Positions 1 to 10,100 of a DNA stretch of 64,000 nucleotides are shown here, one piece after another (within the stretch, counting starts at the first letter, position 1; every line of letters starts with the position of its first letter). The notes beneath the pieces were generated by a model. That model worked only from the letters and a program-made list of their open reading frames with translations, was not told the origin of the DNA and made no database searches. Source of the stretch: Cryomorphaceae bacterium (GTDB lineage Bacteria; Bacteroidota; Bacteroidia; Flavobacteriales_D; Sanyastnellaceae); NCBI GenBank assembly GCA_016124575.1, contig WGNM01000001.1, positions 62,001 through 126,000 on the forward strand, written 5' to 3'. A program made the position numbers and the translations under genes.

Positions 1-337
1 TGTTTTGGGTAATCAGCTTCGATGAATGGCAGGCGGTGCATGATGCTTTCACTTGTTCAAAGCCATCGTCAACTATCAGTCCGGTGGCCATGTGTATGCC
101 ATCAACAACCAGGGTGTCTGAAATTGTAGACTCCATGGCTACCATCAAACTGTCGGCATTGGCGCTGCTTGTATCAGCTTGAAACAGCCTTTCCATGGTT
201 TGTGGTGCCATGATGTTCAGCAAGGCAACTACAACGATGAAGCCTGTAGCGTAGACGAGGATGTTGGTTCTGCGCACCACTTGTGCGAGAATCTGCTCCT
301 GTTCAGGGGTTAAATCTGGCTTCTCTATCTCGCTCAT
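1..337 (-). CDS. monohaem c-type cytochrome, sulfite dehydrogenase partner (3' end cut by window edge)
   Basis: Reading leftward from an ATG at 337, the frame gives a protein starting MSEIEKPDLT. It has one hydrophobic segment (about residues 22-40) and then a CTACH haem-binding motif (CxxCH) near residue 105; the rest lies beyond the edge. The single transmembrane or uncleaved signal segment suggests anchoring to the inner membrane with the haem in the periplasm. The ATG overlaps the TGA of the molybdenum enzyme upstream (ATGA, 4 nt), so the two are translationally coupled. In sulfite:cytochrome c oxidoreductases of the SorAB type, a small monohaem cytochrome accepts electrons from the Moco subunit. 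That role is inferred from the neighbour and the haem motif. The haem ligand on the far side cannot be seen. Confidence 0.75.
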   Translation of the reverse strand, partial: MSEIEKPDLTPEQEQILAQVVRRTNILVYATGFIVVVALLNIMAPQTMERLFQADTSSANADSLMVAMESTISDTLVVDGIHMATGLIVDDGFEQVKASCTACHSSKLITQN

Positions 338-1644
338 TGTACTTTAATGGCAATGCGATGTGTGGCGTTGTTGAGGTACCCTTTCGGATTCCAACCTGGT
401 ACTACCATGGGTTGTGAGATCCCTTCACTATCTGTTGCTTTGGCCCATACTTCGTAGTATCCTTTCTGTGGGAATTTGACGTCGGCTGTCCAACGCTGCC
501 ACGCCAAGCGGTTATGCGGTGCTTTTAAAACACATTTCTGCCATGTGGCGCCAAAGTCGATGCTGACATGCATGTCTACAACTTCTTTGTCCCCCGCCCA
601 CGCATGTCCGCGCAGCTTCAACACTTTATCCGAAGTAATCATGGCGCCGCTTTTCGGATAGGTAATGAGCGATTTCACTGGCATCGATTCGATGATGCAC
701 ATGTCTTCATCTTTCACTGTCTCTCCTGGAGCCACGGGCTTACATGGAACGCGGTACGATGGCGATTCCATCTTGGGTCCGTCGTGCACGATGTTCCGCA
801 CCGACAGGCGTGTAAGCCACTTGCCACTCACTGATGCTGGCCATCCTCCTATGATCATCCGCAAGGGATGTCCGTTCATCAGGGGTATGTCTTTGCCGTT
901 CATCGCAAACGCTATCAGGCTTTCGTCTTCCATGGCTTTTGCAATGGGAACTCCGCGTGAGATAACGACTTTGTTGGGGTCGTTGTTGAGGTGTTTGTCT
1001 TTGCCGTAATACCCGACGTACACGGCGTCTTTCTTCACTTTGGCGTACTCCAGGAGGTCGCGCAGGCGGACACCAGTCCACTCCGAACAGCCTACTGCTC
1101 CATTCGCCCATTGGTTTCCTTTGGCGGGTGGATTGAACTCTGCTCTGCTATTTCCTCCGCACTCAAGAGTAAGGCGGTATGTGTAATGTTTGAACTTCGA
1201 TTTTAGGTCGGCAAGGGTAATGACCACTGGCTCTGGAATGGATTCTCCGTCTAAGGTCAATGTCCATGCTGCTACGTCTATTTTTTCAGGAGCTAAGCCA
1301 TTGTTGCGGACAAAAAGTTTATCGGCTGGGGTTACTTCATCGTCTAACAAATGCGCCGGTGTTTCAATGTTCCACGGTTTGTCGTTGAGTACGATTAAAT
1401 CGGGATGCTTACCCGGTATGGGCGACCCCTGAGCCAAATCAAGCAATCCCGCCGGAATCAATCCTGCAGGCATATTCTCAGCAAAAACCACTGTACCGCC
1501 AAGCACCATGCCCATGGCTGCCAGTCCAGACTTTTTTAAAAATCCGCGTCGCGAGTCCGGGTCCGATTGTCGGCCCCATACAAGTTCATCAGCCTTTACA
1601 GGGTCTTCACTATACAGTTGATGTATCCCAATTTTCTTTTTCAT
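334..1644 (-). CDS. Tat-exported sulfite oxidase-family molybdopterin enzyme (SorA-like sulfite dehydrogenase)
   Basis: This 436-residue protein oxidises sulfite to sulfate in the periplasm, by family. A twin-arginine signal (SRRGFLKKSG, residues 31-40) is followed by a hydrophobic stretch. The signal sits unusually far from the N-terminus, but no internal Met offers a later start. The oxidoreductase molybdopterin domain covers about residues 85-290, with the Mo-ligating cysteine in LECGGNSR (Cys162). The dimerisation domain follows at about 310-430 (an Ig-like fold with VSIDFGATWQ). The gene overlaps the cytochrome gene downstream by 4 nt, forming a SorAB-like pair. Related Moco enzymes such as the SoxC type share this fold, so the exact substrate is inferred. 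No sox or dsr genes are nearby, which favours simple sulfite detoxification or energy gain. Confidence 0.85.
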   Translation of the reverse strand: MKKKIGIHQLYSEDPVKADELVWGRQSDPDSRRGFLKKSGLAAMGMVLGGTVVFAENMPAGLIPAGLLDLAQGSPIPGKHPDLIVLNDKPWNIETPAHLLDDEVTPADKLFVRNNGLAPEKIDVAAWTLTLDGESIPEPVVITLADLKSKFKHYTYRLTLECGGNSRAEFNPPAKGNQWANGAVGCSEWTGVRLRDLLEYAKVKKDAVYVGYYGKDKHLNNDPNKVVISRGVPIAKAMEDESLIAFAMNGKDIPLMNGHPLRMIIGGWPASVSGKWLTRLSVRNIVHDGPKMESPSYRVPCKPVAPGETVKDEDMCIIESMPVKSLITYPKSGAMITSDKVLKLRGHAWAGDKEVVDMHVSIDFGATWQKCVLKAPHNRLAWQRWTADVKFPQKGYYEVWAKATDSEGISQPMVVPGWNPKGYLNNATHRIAIKVQ

Positions 1645-1746
1645 CGTTCTTTGGCGTCATTTCGCAACACAAGAAACAAAAATCAATACGAATCATTGGT
1701 GACAAAAGTCGCAAACAGAAAAGGAGTTGTGCACGCTAAGTACTCG

Positions 1747-2151
1747 TCACCACTCTTTGTCGCTGCGGTATACGCTGCCTTTGAAATGGGCGACATCGAC
1801 ATCAAACTGATTGCGGATGGTGATGTGGTATATGCCTATTTTATTGGTGAGCGATATCTCTTCTACAAAGGTTGTGAGGGTGTCGCCTTCGCGCACTTGC
1901 TGCACGTGCGAGATGCTCGTTTCTACAGACACGCATTTTCTTCCGTGGGCGTTGGCTGAAAAGGCCAGTGCACTGTCTGCAAGTGCATAGGTTATTCCGC
2001 CGTGGGCGATATCGAAGCCATTCAACATTTCTTTGCGAACGGTCATGCGCAAGGTGCACTTCCCCGGCTCTTCTTCAATGCGTTCAATGCCCAACCATTT
2101 CGAAAAAGGGTCGTTGTTGTACATGGCATCTATGATCTGGGTAGCGTTCAT
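1747..2151 (-). CDS. PaaI-like hotdog-fold acyl-CoA thioesterase
   Basis: A 134-residue single-domain hotdog protein. The motif IAHGGITYALADSALAFSAN (about residues 48-67) matches the PaaI family pattern HGGxxxxLADxA, where the loop and helix carry the catalytic acidic residue and the CoA-binding backbone. PaaI-type enzymes hydrolyse (hydroxy)phenylacetyl-CoA or other aberrant acyl-CoAs. No phenylacetate-degradation gene is visible here, so the substrate is unknown. Its ATG shares one base with the stop codon of xseB (TGATG), indicating coupling to xseB. The pairing is probably transcriptional convenience rather than shared function. Confidence 0.8.
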   Translation of the reverse strand: MNATQIIDAMYNNDPFSKWLGIERIEEEPGKCTLRMTVRKEMLNGFDIAHGGITYALADSALAFSANAHGRKCVSVETSISHVQQVREGDTLTTFVEEISLTNKIGIYHITIRNQFDVDVAHFKGSVYRSDKEW

Positions 2152-2396
2152 CAGAAAGGTTCGTCTTTATCGTCAGGAGCAACCGGGCCGGCGTCTTCCA
2201 TCTCGCGGATAATCTTTTGCACTGCCGATTCTGTATCGCGCAATTTTCCAGAACAAAACTGAATGAGAAATGACGCGCGTTTCATCTTCTCGGCCAAATC
2301 ATCAATCGTTACTTCTTCATCTTCTAGCTGAGCAACAATTTCATTCAACTCGGCAGATGCGGCTTCATAGGTCAATTCATCTTTCTTCGCTGCCAT
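2151..2396 (-). CDS. xseB: exodeoxyribonuclease VII small subunit
   Basis: An 81-residue, acidic, all-helical protein with the family pattern TYEAASAELNEIVAQLE near the N-terminus, then an EVTIDDLAEKMKRA helix. Length and pattern fit XseB, which binds XseA in many copies to form the cytoplasmic nuclease that degrades single-stranded DNA to oligonucleotides. The large subunit gene lies at 3694-5193 on the same strand, but a PLP decarboxylase gene is inserted between the two. The stop codon overlaps the start of the thioesterase gene by one base. A possible -7 element (TATCTTTC) lies roughly 20 bases before the ATG. Confidence 0.88.
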   Translation of the reverse strand: MAAKKDELTYEAASAELNEIVAQLEDEEVTIDDLAEKMKRASFLIQFCSGKLRDTESAVQKIIREMEDAGPVAPDDKDEPF

Positions 2397-2431
2397 GATT
2401 CTAATTTATTGCAGAAAGATAGAAAATGTAA

Positions 2432-3652
2432 TTATACAGCAGGCAGTGCTGATGCCAATGCCGACAGTATTTCAGGATTTACGTGATCCATGACCACTAC
2501 TTTGTACCATTTTGGCTGGTGGTGGTTATCGGGCACGAGGGTAAACCGCTTGGCTACTTCTTTTGGTATATCGTCGGCCCGCATGGTGATGATATTCGAA
2601 CTTGGCTGACGGAAATAGCGGATATTCTTGTCTTTCAGCGCCGCCTCCAATTGATTTGCTCTGTAGGTTAGAACGTGCACTTTCTCTTTCCAACCGAGGT
2701 AGCCGTAAGTCATCAAGATCATCCAAACGGCTATGGCATTGGCTCCTGATCGCGATCCTATAAGGGTTGTATCTTCTCCTTCCACATAGCTGGCCTGCTG
2801 CGTACGTGCATATTTCATCCATCCTTTCCGCGCCAAAAAGATGCCTGTCCCATAAGGTGCTTGTACCATTTTGTGCGCGTCCAAGGTCACACTATCAATG
2901 GCAGGATTCCCAAAATCGAGGTGCTGCTTTTCATCGGTAAACGGAAAGAAAAATCCGCCGTAGGCGCCATCTGCGTGCATCTTAAAATCAACTTGCGCTG
3001 CTTTCAGAACGCGCTCATATTTGGCGGGGTCGTCAACACTGCCGAACATGGTGGTCATCATGTTGGCGTATACAATAAAATGGACAATTCCACGTTCTAT
3101 GCAGCTTTCTACTGTTTGTTTGAGGACTGCTTCATCAATGCTTCTGGATGCCTCATCAACGGCAACGGTATGTATTTGAATACCGAGTAAATTGGCTGCT
3201 TTGTAGACAGAATAATGTGCATCCGACGAACATAAAATGCTGATATTTTGTAGGTTAGCCCCATTCTCAATGAAGTAATTTCGGTAAATCCATGCTGCTT
3301 GAATGTTGGCTTCGGTGCCACCTGAGGTCACGTATCCGTCGCATGAATGTGGTTCGGCGTTCAAAATATCCACGCTGCACAGTTCAATCAGTTCGCGCTC
3401 AATGGCATGGGTGCCATCAAAGAACGATTCGCTTTTTCCTGAAGTATGACAACCGATGTGGTTCGGATTGTGCACCAACGCCGAAAGAAACGGGGCATCT
3501 TCTAAAAACGGAGCATCGGCATAAAACACCTTCGGATCGAGGTGTGAACCTGGAATACCGATTATTTCAGTATCGTAAAAATTGACATTCTTTGCGAGTG
3601 CTTCGAACACGTGTTTGCGAATGTCTTCCCTTCGCATCTGGCTCCACTTCAT
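2432..3652 (-). CDS. group II PLP-dependent decarboxylase-like enzyme (histidine/aspartate decarboxylase-like)
   Basis: A fold-type I PLP enzyme of 406 residues from the ATG at 3652; a TTG 30 bases earlier is less likely because a promoter-like element lies inside that extension. Numbered from the TTG, visible features are TSGGTEANI (about 119-127, phosphate-binding loop), HADGAYGGF (about 236-244, with the Asp that contacts the pyridine nitrogen) and the Schiff-base lysine in LDAHKMVQAPYG (Lys271). These match pyridoxal-dependent decarboxylases of the histidine, glutamate and tyrosine decarboxylase group. Single-domain proteins of about 400 residues in this group act on histidine or other amino acids; the substrate cannot be read here. 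It sits between xseA and xseB, an unexpected place for a metabolic gene. Confidence 0.75.
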   Translation of the reverse strand: MKWSQMRREDIRKHVFEALAKNVNFYDTEIIGIPGSHLDPKVFYADAPFLEDAPFLSALVHNPNHIGCHTSGKSESFFDGTHAIERELIELCSVDILNAEPHSCDGYVTSGGTEANIQAAWIYRNYFIENGANLQNISILCSSDAHYSVYKAANLLGIQIHTVAVDEASRSIDEAVLKQTVESCIERGIVHFIVYANMMTTMFGSVDDPAKYERVLKAAQVDFKMHADGAYGGFFFPFTDEKQHLDFGNPAIDSVTLDAHKMVQAPYGTGIFLARKGWMKYARTQQASYVEGEDTTLIGSRSGANAIAVWMILMTYGYLGWKEKVHVLTYRANQLEAALKDKNIRYFRQPSSNIITMRADDIPKEVAKRFTLVPDNHHQPKWYKVVVMDHVNPEILSALASALPAV

Positions 3653-3666
3653 AAAAAAGTTTTCCG

Positions 3667-3674
3667 CGAAAATA
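3667..3674 (-). promoter_or_regulatory. -7-like element before the PLP decarboxylase
   Basis: On the minus strand this reads TATTTTCG, one mismatch from the Bacteroidota consensus TAnnTTTG, 14 nt before the ATG at 3652. It gives the decarboxylase a possible promoter of its own downstream of xseA and argues against the earlier TTG start. Confidence 0.4.
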
Positions 3675-3693
3675 GGCAACAAGTGATTGCCTG

Positions 3694-5193
3694 CTATTGA
3701 GATTTATCAGCTTTCTTGGTTGTTTTCTGATACAAAACTTCCAATTGTTCGTCGTAAAGCTGGATGTCTAGCTGCTCACCCGCTTTCAGTTTTTGTCCGC
3801 TACGCACTATCCTACCTTCCTGATAAACAATCGCATACCCTCTTTTCAGAAGTTTTTTCGGGTCTGATAAGGATACGAGTTTAGCGTTGTTCTCGAGTTG
3901 TTTCTTTTCATTTTCCACTATCCTGCCAGCGGCAGGGATGATGAATCTTCGTGTCTCGAACAACCGTTTGTCTTCAGTTTTCAGCATTCGCTCAACAAGG
4001 GGGGGCAACTGCTTGAGGGTATTGGCGAGTTGAAATGATTGCTGCTGCAACATCCGTTCTCCTGAACGAATAAGTTGAACATTGGCAAGGCGGGCCAGCT
4101 TTTCTTTCTTTCGTGCTATAAGTGCTGTTGTGGTGCGATCGAGTTTGTTGCGAAGACCTGTCAGCCGCATGTCTTGCACGTGCAACATATTCGGGACTTT
4201 CGACTGCAGAATCATTGAGGCATGTCGCAAGGCACCGCGGTGCATGTCCAACAACTCTTTGGCGGCTGCGAAAACGGCATCGCTTTGCTCCAACAAGGAT
4301 TGCTCGAAGTGCATGTTCTGACTAATGATTGCTTCAGCAACGGCAGTAGGTGTTTTGAGGGAGGTGTGGCAAAACAAATCGGCGATGGTTTGATCGCGAA
4401 GGTGCCCAATACCTGTCCATATCGGCACTTCACAACGTGCTATTTCTTTGTTTAGCGCAAAGTCGTCATAAACGAATAAATCGGTTTGTGCACCACCACC
4501 GCGCACCAAAACAACGAGGTCATAGGGTGTTGAACGATGTCTGACAGCTATTTCTGCCAACCTACGCGACATCATGCGCGCAGCGTCGTTTCCTTGCACC
4601 CTGCAAAAAAAGTAGTCGATCGAAAATGCATATCCATACCGATTGTGCCTCAAGGTGTGTTCAAAATCTTGAAATCCAGCGGCTTCTTTTGAGGTAATGA
4701 GGGCGATACGGCTAATTACTGGGGGTACAAGTACTCCCTGATTGAGGGTGATGTACTTGCCATTGATGAGGCGAATGAAGGTCGGACATTGGGCAACCAG
4801 TTTTTGGAGAGTCTCCCTGCGTTTGCGCTCCATTTGTCCGATTGTAAAACTCGGATCCAGGTCTTCAACGGTTAGCTTTAATCCGTATTGTTCTGTAAAG
4901 CCTACCCGCACCTTAACTAGCACTTCAATTCCGTTTCCTAGCTTTTGTCCTGTTACATTCTCAAATTTCCTTACCGATTCTTGGGTGTTGGCCCACATGA
5001 CAGCTGAAAACTTCGCGATGGGCGTATCAGAACTCTGGCCTTTTTCAATCAAATCGAAGTAGTGGTTCCTACCTCCGTATACCTTGTAGCTGCTTATTTC
5101 ACCTGTAACCCAATATGTTTTGTCTCCAAAATGATGGTCGAACATGCGACGCACGGAGGCGGCTAATTTTGAAAGTGAAAGGTGCGTAGCCAA
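3694..5193 (-). CDS. xseA: exodeoxyribonuclease VII large subunit
   Basis: A 499-residue protein. The N-terminal OB-fold (about residues 5-120) begins with LSLSKLAASVRRM and contains YWVTGEISSYKVYGGRNHYF. The catalytic domain contains VVLVRGGGAQTDLFVYDD and GIGHLRDQTIADLF, corresponding to the family motifs RGGGS.eDL and GIGHexD. A long charged helical region and a C-terminal segment with KRGYAIVYQEGRIV follow. The start is a TTG at 5193, because the OB-fold strand pattern needs these residues and no ATG precedes it in frame. Together with XseB it forms the cytoplasmic single-strand exonuclease used in mismatch repair and drug-induced DNA damage. The two subunit genes are about 1.3 kb apart. 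Confidence 0.88.
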   Translation of the reverse strand: MATHLSLSKLAASVRRMFDHHFGDKTYWVTGEISSYKVYGGRNHYFDLIEKGQSSDTPIAKFSAVMWANTQESVRKFENVTGQKLGNGIEVLVKVRVGFTEQYGLKLTVEDLDPSFTIGQMERKRRETLQKLVAQCPTFIRLINGKYITLNQGVLVPPVISRIALITSKEAAGFQDFEHTLRHNRYGYAFSIDYFFCRVQGNDAARMMSRRLAEIAVRHRSTPYDLVVLVRGGGAQTDLFVYDDFALNKEIARCEVPIWTGIGHLRDQTIADLFCHTSLKTPTAVAEAIISQNMHFEQSLLEQSDAVFAAAKELLDMHRGALRHASMILQSKVPNMLHVQDMRLTGLRNKLDRTTTALIARKKEKLARLANVQLIRSGERMLQQQSFQLANTLKQLPPLVERMLKTEDKRLFETRRFIIPAAGRIVENEKKQLENNAKLVSLSDPKKLLKRGYAIVYQEGRIVRSGQKLKAGEQLDIQLYDEQLEVLYQKTTKKADKSQ

Positions 5194-5206
5194 GGAGTGT
5201 GCGATA

Positions 5207-5596
5207 TTATATCTGGTCGAATTCTTTTTTTAAGACCTCGAGGGTTACCGGCTTCACAAGATAGCCTTTTACATTGTTGTAAGTCAATGCACGCGCTGCA
5301 TCTTCTGGATTGTTTGAACTCGATAATACGAAAATAGACACTGGCTTCTGTGAATTCAATTTGGCAACTTCATCTAAGAAATCCCATCCGTCCCAAATGG
5401 GCATATTGATATCTAAAAAGTACACTTCAGGTAAGGCTTCATCATTCTTACACAAATTCATCAAACCGTCATAGGCTTCTTTTCCGTCGCTGTACGTGAG
5501 CATAAAACCCTGAGAATCAATCAGATTCAACAACGCCTTTGTGATCAAGACATTCGTAGGGTCATCATCAATAATACAAATGCTTTTCTTGATCAT
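5207..5596 (-). CDS. single-domain response regulator (CheY/Rcp-like)
   Basis: A 129-residue stand-alone receiver domain with no output domain. The acidic pocket is in CIIDDDPTN (residues 7-15), the phospho-acceptor in FLDINMP (Asp62), the switch Ser in VLSSSN and the conserved Lys in GYLVKP. Its ATG overlaps the TGA of the histidine kinase (ATGA), so it is the likely cognate partner. With no output domain it should act by protein contact or as a relay phosphate carrier. Confidence 0.88.
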   Translation of the reverse strand: MIKKSICIIDDDPTNVLITKALLNLIDSQGFMLTYSDGKEAYDGLMNLCKNDEALPEVYFLDINMPIWDGWDFLDEVAKLNSQKPVSIFVLSSSNNPEDAARALTYNNVKGYLVKPVTLEVLKKEFDQI

Positions 5597-7074
5597 TTTT
5601 TGAATTTAAGTTTAAAGGTGGTTCCTTCATTCAAAACACTGTCAACAAATATTTCACCTCCAATTGCCTCCACTTGGTTTTTGGTGATGAACAATCCCAA
5701 ACCCCGTGCTTCAGGATGCCTGTGAAACGTTCTATACATCCCGAATAATTTGTGCCTATTCCTTTCCATATCAATACCTTGTCCGTTATCGGTAATCTGA
5801 ATTTCAACAAAATTTTGATCTTCAAAAGAAGAAATAACCACCTCTCCAGGTTGACTCAATTTACGATATTTCTGCGCGTTTGAAAGGAGATTCAATAAAA
5901 TACTGTCGATATAAGCTGGTATGGCCTTCACTTTGACCTCTTTCTCAATCTTATTTACGAAACTATAATTGTCTGTGTTGTTCAGGTTAAGGGTATTGAT
6001 AATCGATTCTGCGACATCAAATAATCTCACTTCAATGAGTTCATCTCCAACCGTCGCGTTCATCATGGCGACATCTGTGAGGTTATCGATGGTTTCGAGC
6101 AAATTGCCTGATGTCGACCTCAAGAGTCTCAACATCTCTGATACTTCAATTGCTTCGGGGTTGGAAGATTGGAGGTCTAAAAGCGACTTTATGTTACCTG
6201 CATGGGTTCTGAGGTTGTGCGCTACGATGTAAGAGAAATTCTTAAGGCGATCGTTTTGTTTCTCATACACCTGAAGCATTTCGTTCAGATGTTCTTCTGC
6301 TTTTTGACTTTTGGTGATATTCTGAAATGTGCCGTACATTCTCACCGGTCGACCCTCATGCAAATCGGCCTTTCCGAGCGAGCGCACCCATTTTTTCTCA
6401 CCATTGAAGGTTTTAATTTGAAGTTTCAAATCATAACCCATCCCATCTAAAATCGATTGTTCTACCGCTGCAGATATCTTTTCTCTGCTTTCGCCTTCGA
6501 CATAAAATTGGATGGCTTGTTCAACATTGGGTTCAAAATCATTAGGCACTTCGTGGATTCTGCGTGTAACTTCGCTCCAGTATAATTTCCCACTTACAAT
6601 ATCTAAATCCCAATACCCAATATCAGCAGCTGAATTGCACGCATCTAAAATGGAGTTTTTGTCCATCAACTCGGTGATATCGGTGTGAATCCCCAACATA
6701 CGGATTGGCTTTCCAGCTTCATTCCGTATTGCCGTTCCTCGAAAGCGAATCCATGAAACGGTGCCTCTGAAATGCCTGTACCGCACTGTTAAGTCGTACG
6801 AAACATGGGGATCGGCTAAATGCGCTTGCAGTAGGTTTTTTGATTGGATCAAATCTTCCGGAAAAATTAATCTCTGCCACGATGATGATGCATGTGGCAT
6901 GGTTGCAGGGTCATAGCCTAAATTGATCCAAAATCGCTTGTTCATCCACTCATCTTCAGGCTTTTCAAGATTCCAATACCATACGCCATCGAGCACTGTA
7001 TCGCCAATGAAGTCGAAAATACTTCCATTGGTTTTTATCAAATCAACAAGCTCGGATTCGAGGTAATGCATCAT
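5593..7074 (-). CDS. PAS-PAS sensor histidine kinase, cytoplasmic
   Basis: This 493-residue kinase has no transmembrane segment, so it probably senses a cytoplasmic signal. PAS/PAC domains lie at about residues 20-135 (ending MLGIHTDITE) and 145-255 (ending MYGTFQNITK). The dimerisation helix carries the phospho-acceptor in FSYIVAHNLRTHAGN (His286). The ATPase domain has the N-box LLSNAQKYRK, the G1 box TDNGQGID and the G2 box RGLGLFI. The H-box form HNLRxHxxN is common in Bacteroidota PAS kinases. Translation begins at one of two consecutive ATG codons (7074 or 7071). It is coupled to the receiver gene by a 4-nt overlap. No ligand can be inferred. Confidence 0.87.
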   Translation of the reverse strand: MMHYLESELVDLIKTNGSIFDFIGDTVLDGVWYWNLEKPEDEWMNKRFWINLGYDPATMPHASSSWQRLIFPEDLIQSKNLLQAHLADPHVSYDLTVRYRHFRGTVSWIRFRGTAIRNEAGKPIRMLGIHTDITELMDKNSILDACNSAADIGYWDLDIVSGKLYWSEVTRRIHEVPNDFEPNVEQAIQFYVEGESREKISAAVEQSILDGMGYDLKLQIKTFNGEKKWVRSLGKADLHEGRPVRMYGTFQNITKSQKAEEHLNEMLQVYEKQNDRLKNFSYIVAHNLRTHAGNIKSLLDLQSSNPEAIEVSEMLRLLRSTSGNLLETIDNLTDVAMMNATVGDELIEVRLFDVAESIINTLNLNNTDNYSFVNKIEKEVKVKAIPAYIDSILLNLLSNAQKYRKLSQPGEVVISSFEDQNFVEIQITDNGQGIDMERNRHKLFGMYRTFHRHPEARGLGLFITKNQVEAIGGEIFVDSVLNEGTTFKLKFKK

Positions 7075-7114
7075 TAGAACGGTTAGATTTTGCTAATATA
7101 GATAGCCAAAATCA

Positions 7115-10100
7115 TTACCGCAACAAATGAATGTGCCCACTGTACTCGTAGGCATTTTGATCTTCTCCTTTTACCTTTAGAAGATAGCTATATGCGCCGT
7201 TTGGAGCGAAGTAATCACCTCCCTGCACGTTTCCTAGCCAAGGCTCTCCGATGGTATTGCTTTTAAAAACGGTTCCTCCCCATCGATCGAAAACAACAAA
7301 TTCATATTCACTGGCTCCAATAATACTCGGAATGATGACTTCGTTGACGCCATCACCATCCGGCGTGAAAGCCGTAGGAACGTACACTCTTAGGTTTTCA
7401 AGAAGCTCAATATCGCGACAATACAAATCTATACACCCTGAGCCATTGGTAACCTGCAGACAAACTTGAACTGGATTTACGTTGGCGGTTAATATGTTCA
7501 TGGTTGGGTTCGGAAGGGTTGATTGGACATCTCCCTCTAACGTCCACACATATTGTATGCCCCCCACTGATTCATCAATAAAATCAACAATTGGCTCATC
7601 TGTTGTCGGGGTAATTGGGTTGTAAATGAAATACGCATTCGGTAAGGCTAGTCCGCAAACGATGTCGTTGTAAGCACGCGTGGCTGTGCACCCTTGATAA
7701 CTCGTTACTGTTAGCGAAACATCGTAGCACCCCGGGCCTGTAAAGGTGTGCGCTGCTGTGCCAACGCTGGTTCCATAATTACCGTCGCCGAAGTTCCACA
7801 GACAAAATACCTGCTGGGTGCTATCTTGCACAAAGCCCGTTGTGAAAGGGACACATCCTTGAAAATTTGTGGCTGTAAAATCCGCATTCGGAATGCCAAA
7901 AACACTCACTTCTTCGGTGTCTGCCCCGCCACAAGAACCAGGAATGGTATACGTTATGGTGTGTTCTCCCACTCCAGCCTCTCCTGGAGCGAAAAATCCA
8001 GAAGGGGTGATGCAGGTTCCACAGGTGGCACTCCAAAATCCACCCGGTGTGGCAGCAAACATCTGCTGCAAGGGCGCATCCACACAAAAACCATTTACAG
8101 AGGTGATGGTTGGGTCGAAGTTGTCGACAATTTCTATGATTCTGGTATCGCTATCTCCACACAATCCACCGAAGGTGTAAATGATTTGATGCAATCCACT
8201 GCCCGCTTCTAACGTGTTAAAAACACCTGTTGATGGGTCGATACATGTCCCGCAACTGGCACTCCAAACACCGCCTGATTGAGACGCTGTAATTTGGATA
8301 TCGCCGTATCCTTCGCAGTATTCTGCTACAGGATTTATGCTTGCTACATCACTAAAATCTACTACAACTGTTTCTTGAAATGAATCACCACAAAGACCTG
8401 GTATTGAATATGTTATGTTATACATCCCAGGACCTGCAATTTGTGGATTAAATGATCCTGTTGAAGTGTTGATACACGACCCACAACTGGCATTCCAGCT
8501 GCCTCCTAAATCGGCAGGCGGAAAGGTTAGCGCCGCTGCAGCCGAACAAATGGTGTCGGGAACAGAGAAGATTGCCGACTGCTGTGTTTGTACGTTAGCG
8601 GTTACATCGGCAGACACTGCACACTGGGCTCCAACGGTGTAAGTCAATGTATAACTGCCAGCTCCTGCTGATGGATCGAAGGTAGATCCAGACAAGCATC
8701 CAACGCACGTTGCCGACCAACTGCCACCTGCAGGTGTGGCTGATAAGGAGTAAGGATCTGAAGAATCACAGAAATTCGGAGGGGTGGTGAGGACTGGCAA
8801 TTCAACATTTATAACCTCGATGGTTGTGTTTGTCTGATCCGGACAATTCCCTGTAAAGGTGTAGATCAACGTGTGGGTTCCATCACCTGCGGTGGATGGG
8901 TTAAAAACACCTGTCTCGCTATTGATGCAGTTGCCACATGAAGCCGACCAAATACCGCCTGCATTGCTTGGTGACAAAGCCACGGGAGCAGCATTCTCAC
9001 AAATGTTTGTCGGCGCTGTAAAAGCTGCGTCTTGTTGGTCATCTATGGTGATGTTGATGGTGCTGCTAACCGGACAATACCCTGCGATAGAATACGACAC
9101 CCAAAATGTCCCAGCTCCCGCGACACCTGGGAAAAATTCTCCGGTAGCTGGATTCAGACAGATGCCACATTCAGCTTCCCACACACCTCCAGCCGTTGCC
9201 GTCTGCAATGTTATTGCATTTTGAGATGTGCACAAAACACCCACCGCAGTAATGGTTGGATCGGGATCTTCAATCACATCGAAGTTTACTGTTTCTTGTA
9301 TCGGCCCACAACTCGTGATCACCTCGTAAGTCACATTGAAACTACCTGCTCCTGATAGCGATGTATCGAATACGCCGTCAACATCCAAACAAGCACCACA
9401 GTCACTCGACCATGTCCCCCCTGGATCAACAGGCACCAGCGCGTATTGACCTTGACTCAAGCACAAATCCTGTGCATTCGTGATGGTTGCTTCGGGATCA
9501 AGAGGGTCGACGTCGGAAATTACAATGATGTCATCAGATACCGTGTTAGAGCCTCCACAAGATGAATAGGTGGCTGATGCGGTGTAGGTGGTTGTCTGAG
9601 TCGGACATACGGTAATACTCGGCCCAGTGCCTATTAAACTCCCGTTTTCGAACCAATTGATAGACACTACTGAACTGCCACTGTTCGGTGTAAAGCGCCA
9701 AGCCTCATTTGTTGCCGACCATACGCCTGTGTTTCTTCCTGGAGGAGCATAACCCAAAGTACCCGCAGCATTGAGAATACCAACCAATGAACGTCCGCCA
9801 TTCCACCCTGAACAAATGGGCTTGTTTTGAATATAAATCTCAATAATGTTGGTTGCTTCGTACAGTACAATTTGTGAGGTCGATGTTTGAGAAGTGCAGC
9901 TGAACTGACAAACCCCATTGAAATTTAAAACAAATGTCCGACATGGCGCAGTTCCCAAAACTTGCCAGCGGACGTTTCCACAGGTCGCCGGATTTATATC
10001 TTGATAAACACCGAAAATTGCATTTGTTTCGAGGGCCGGACTGGGGATTGAGGCAGTGAAATTCCACGGACAATAGCCACCAGCGTTCGACATATCGAAG

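Noticed and set aside
7895-9502. Regular repeats that might suggest a CRISPR array
   Set aside because: The 231-bp period is in frame within one coding sequence and is conserved at the protein level, so it is a domain repeat.
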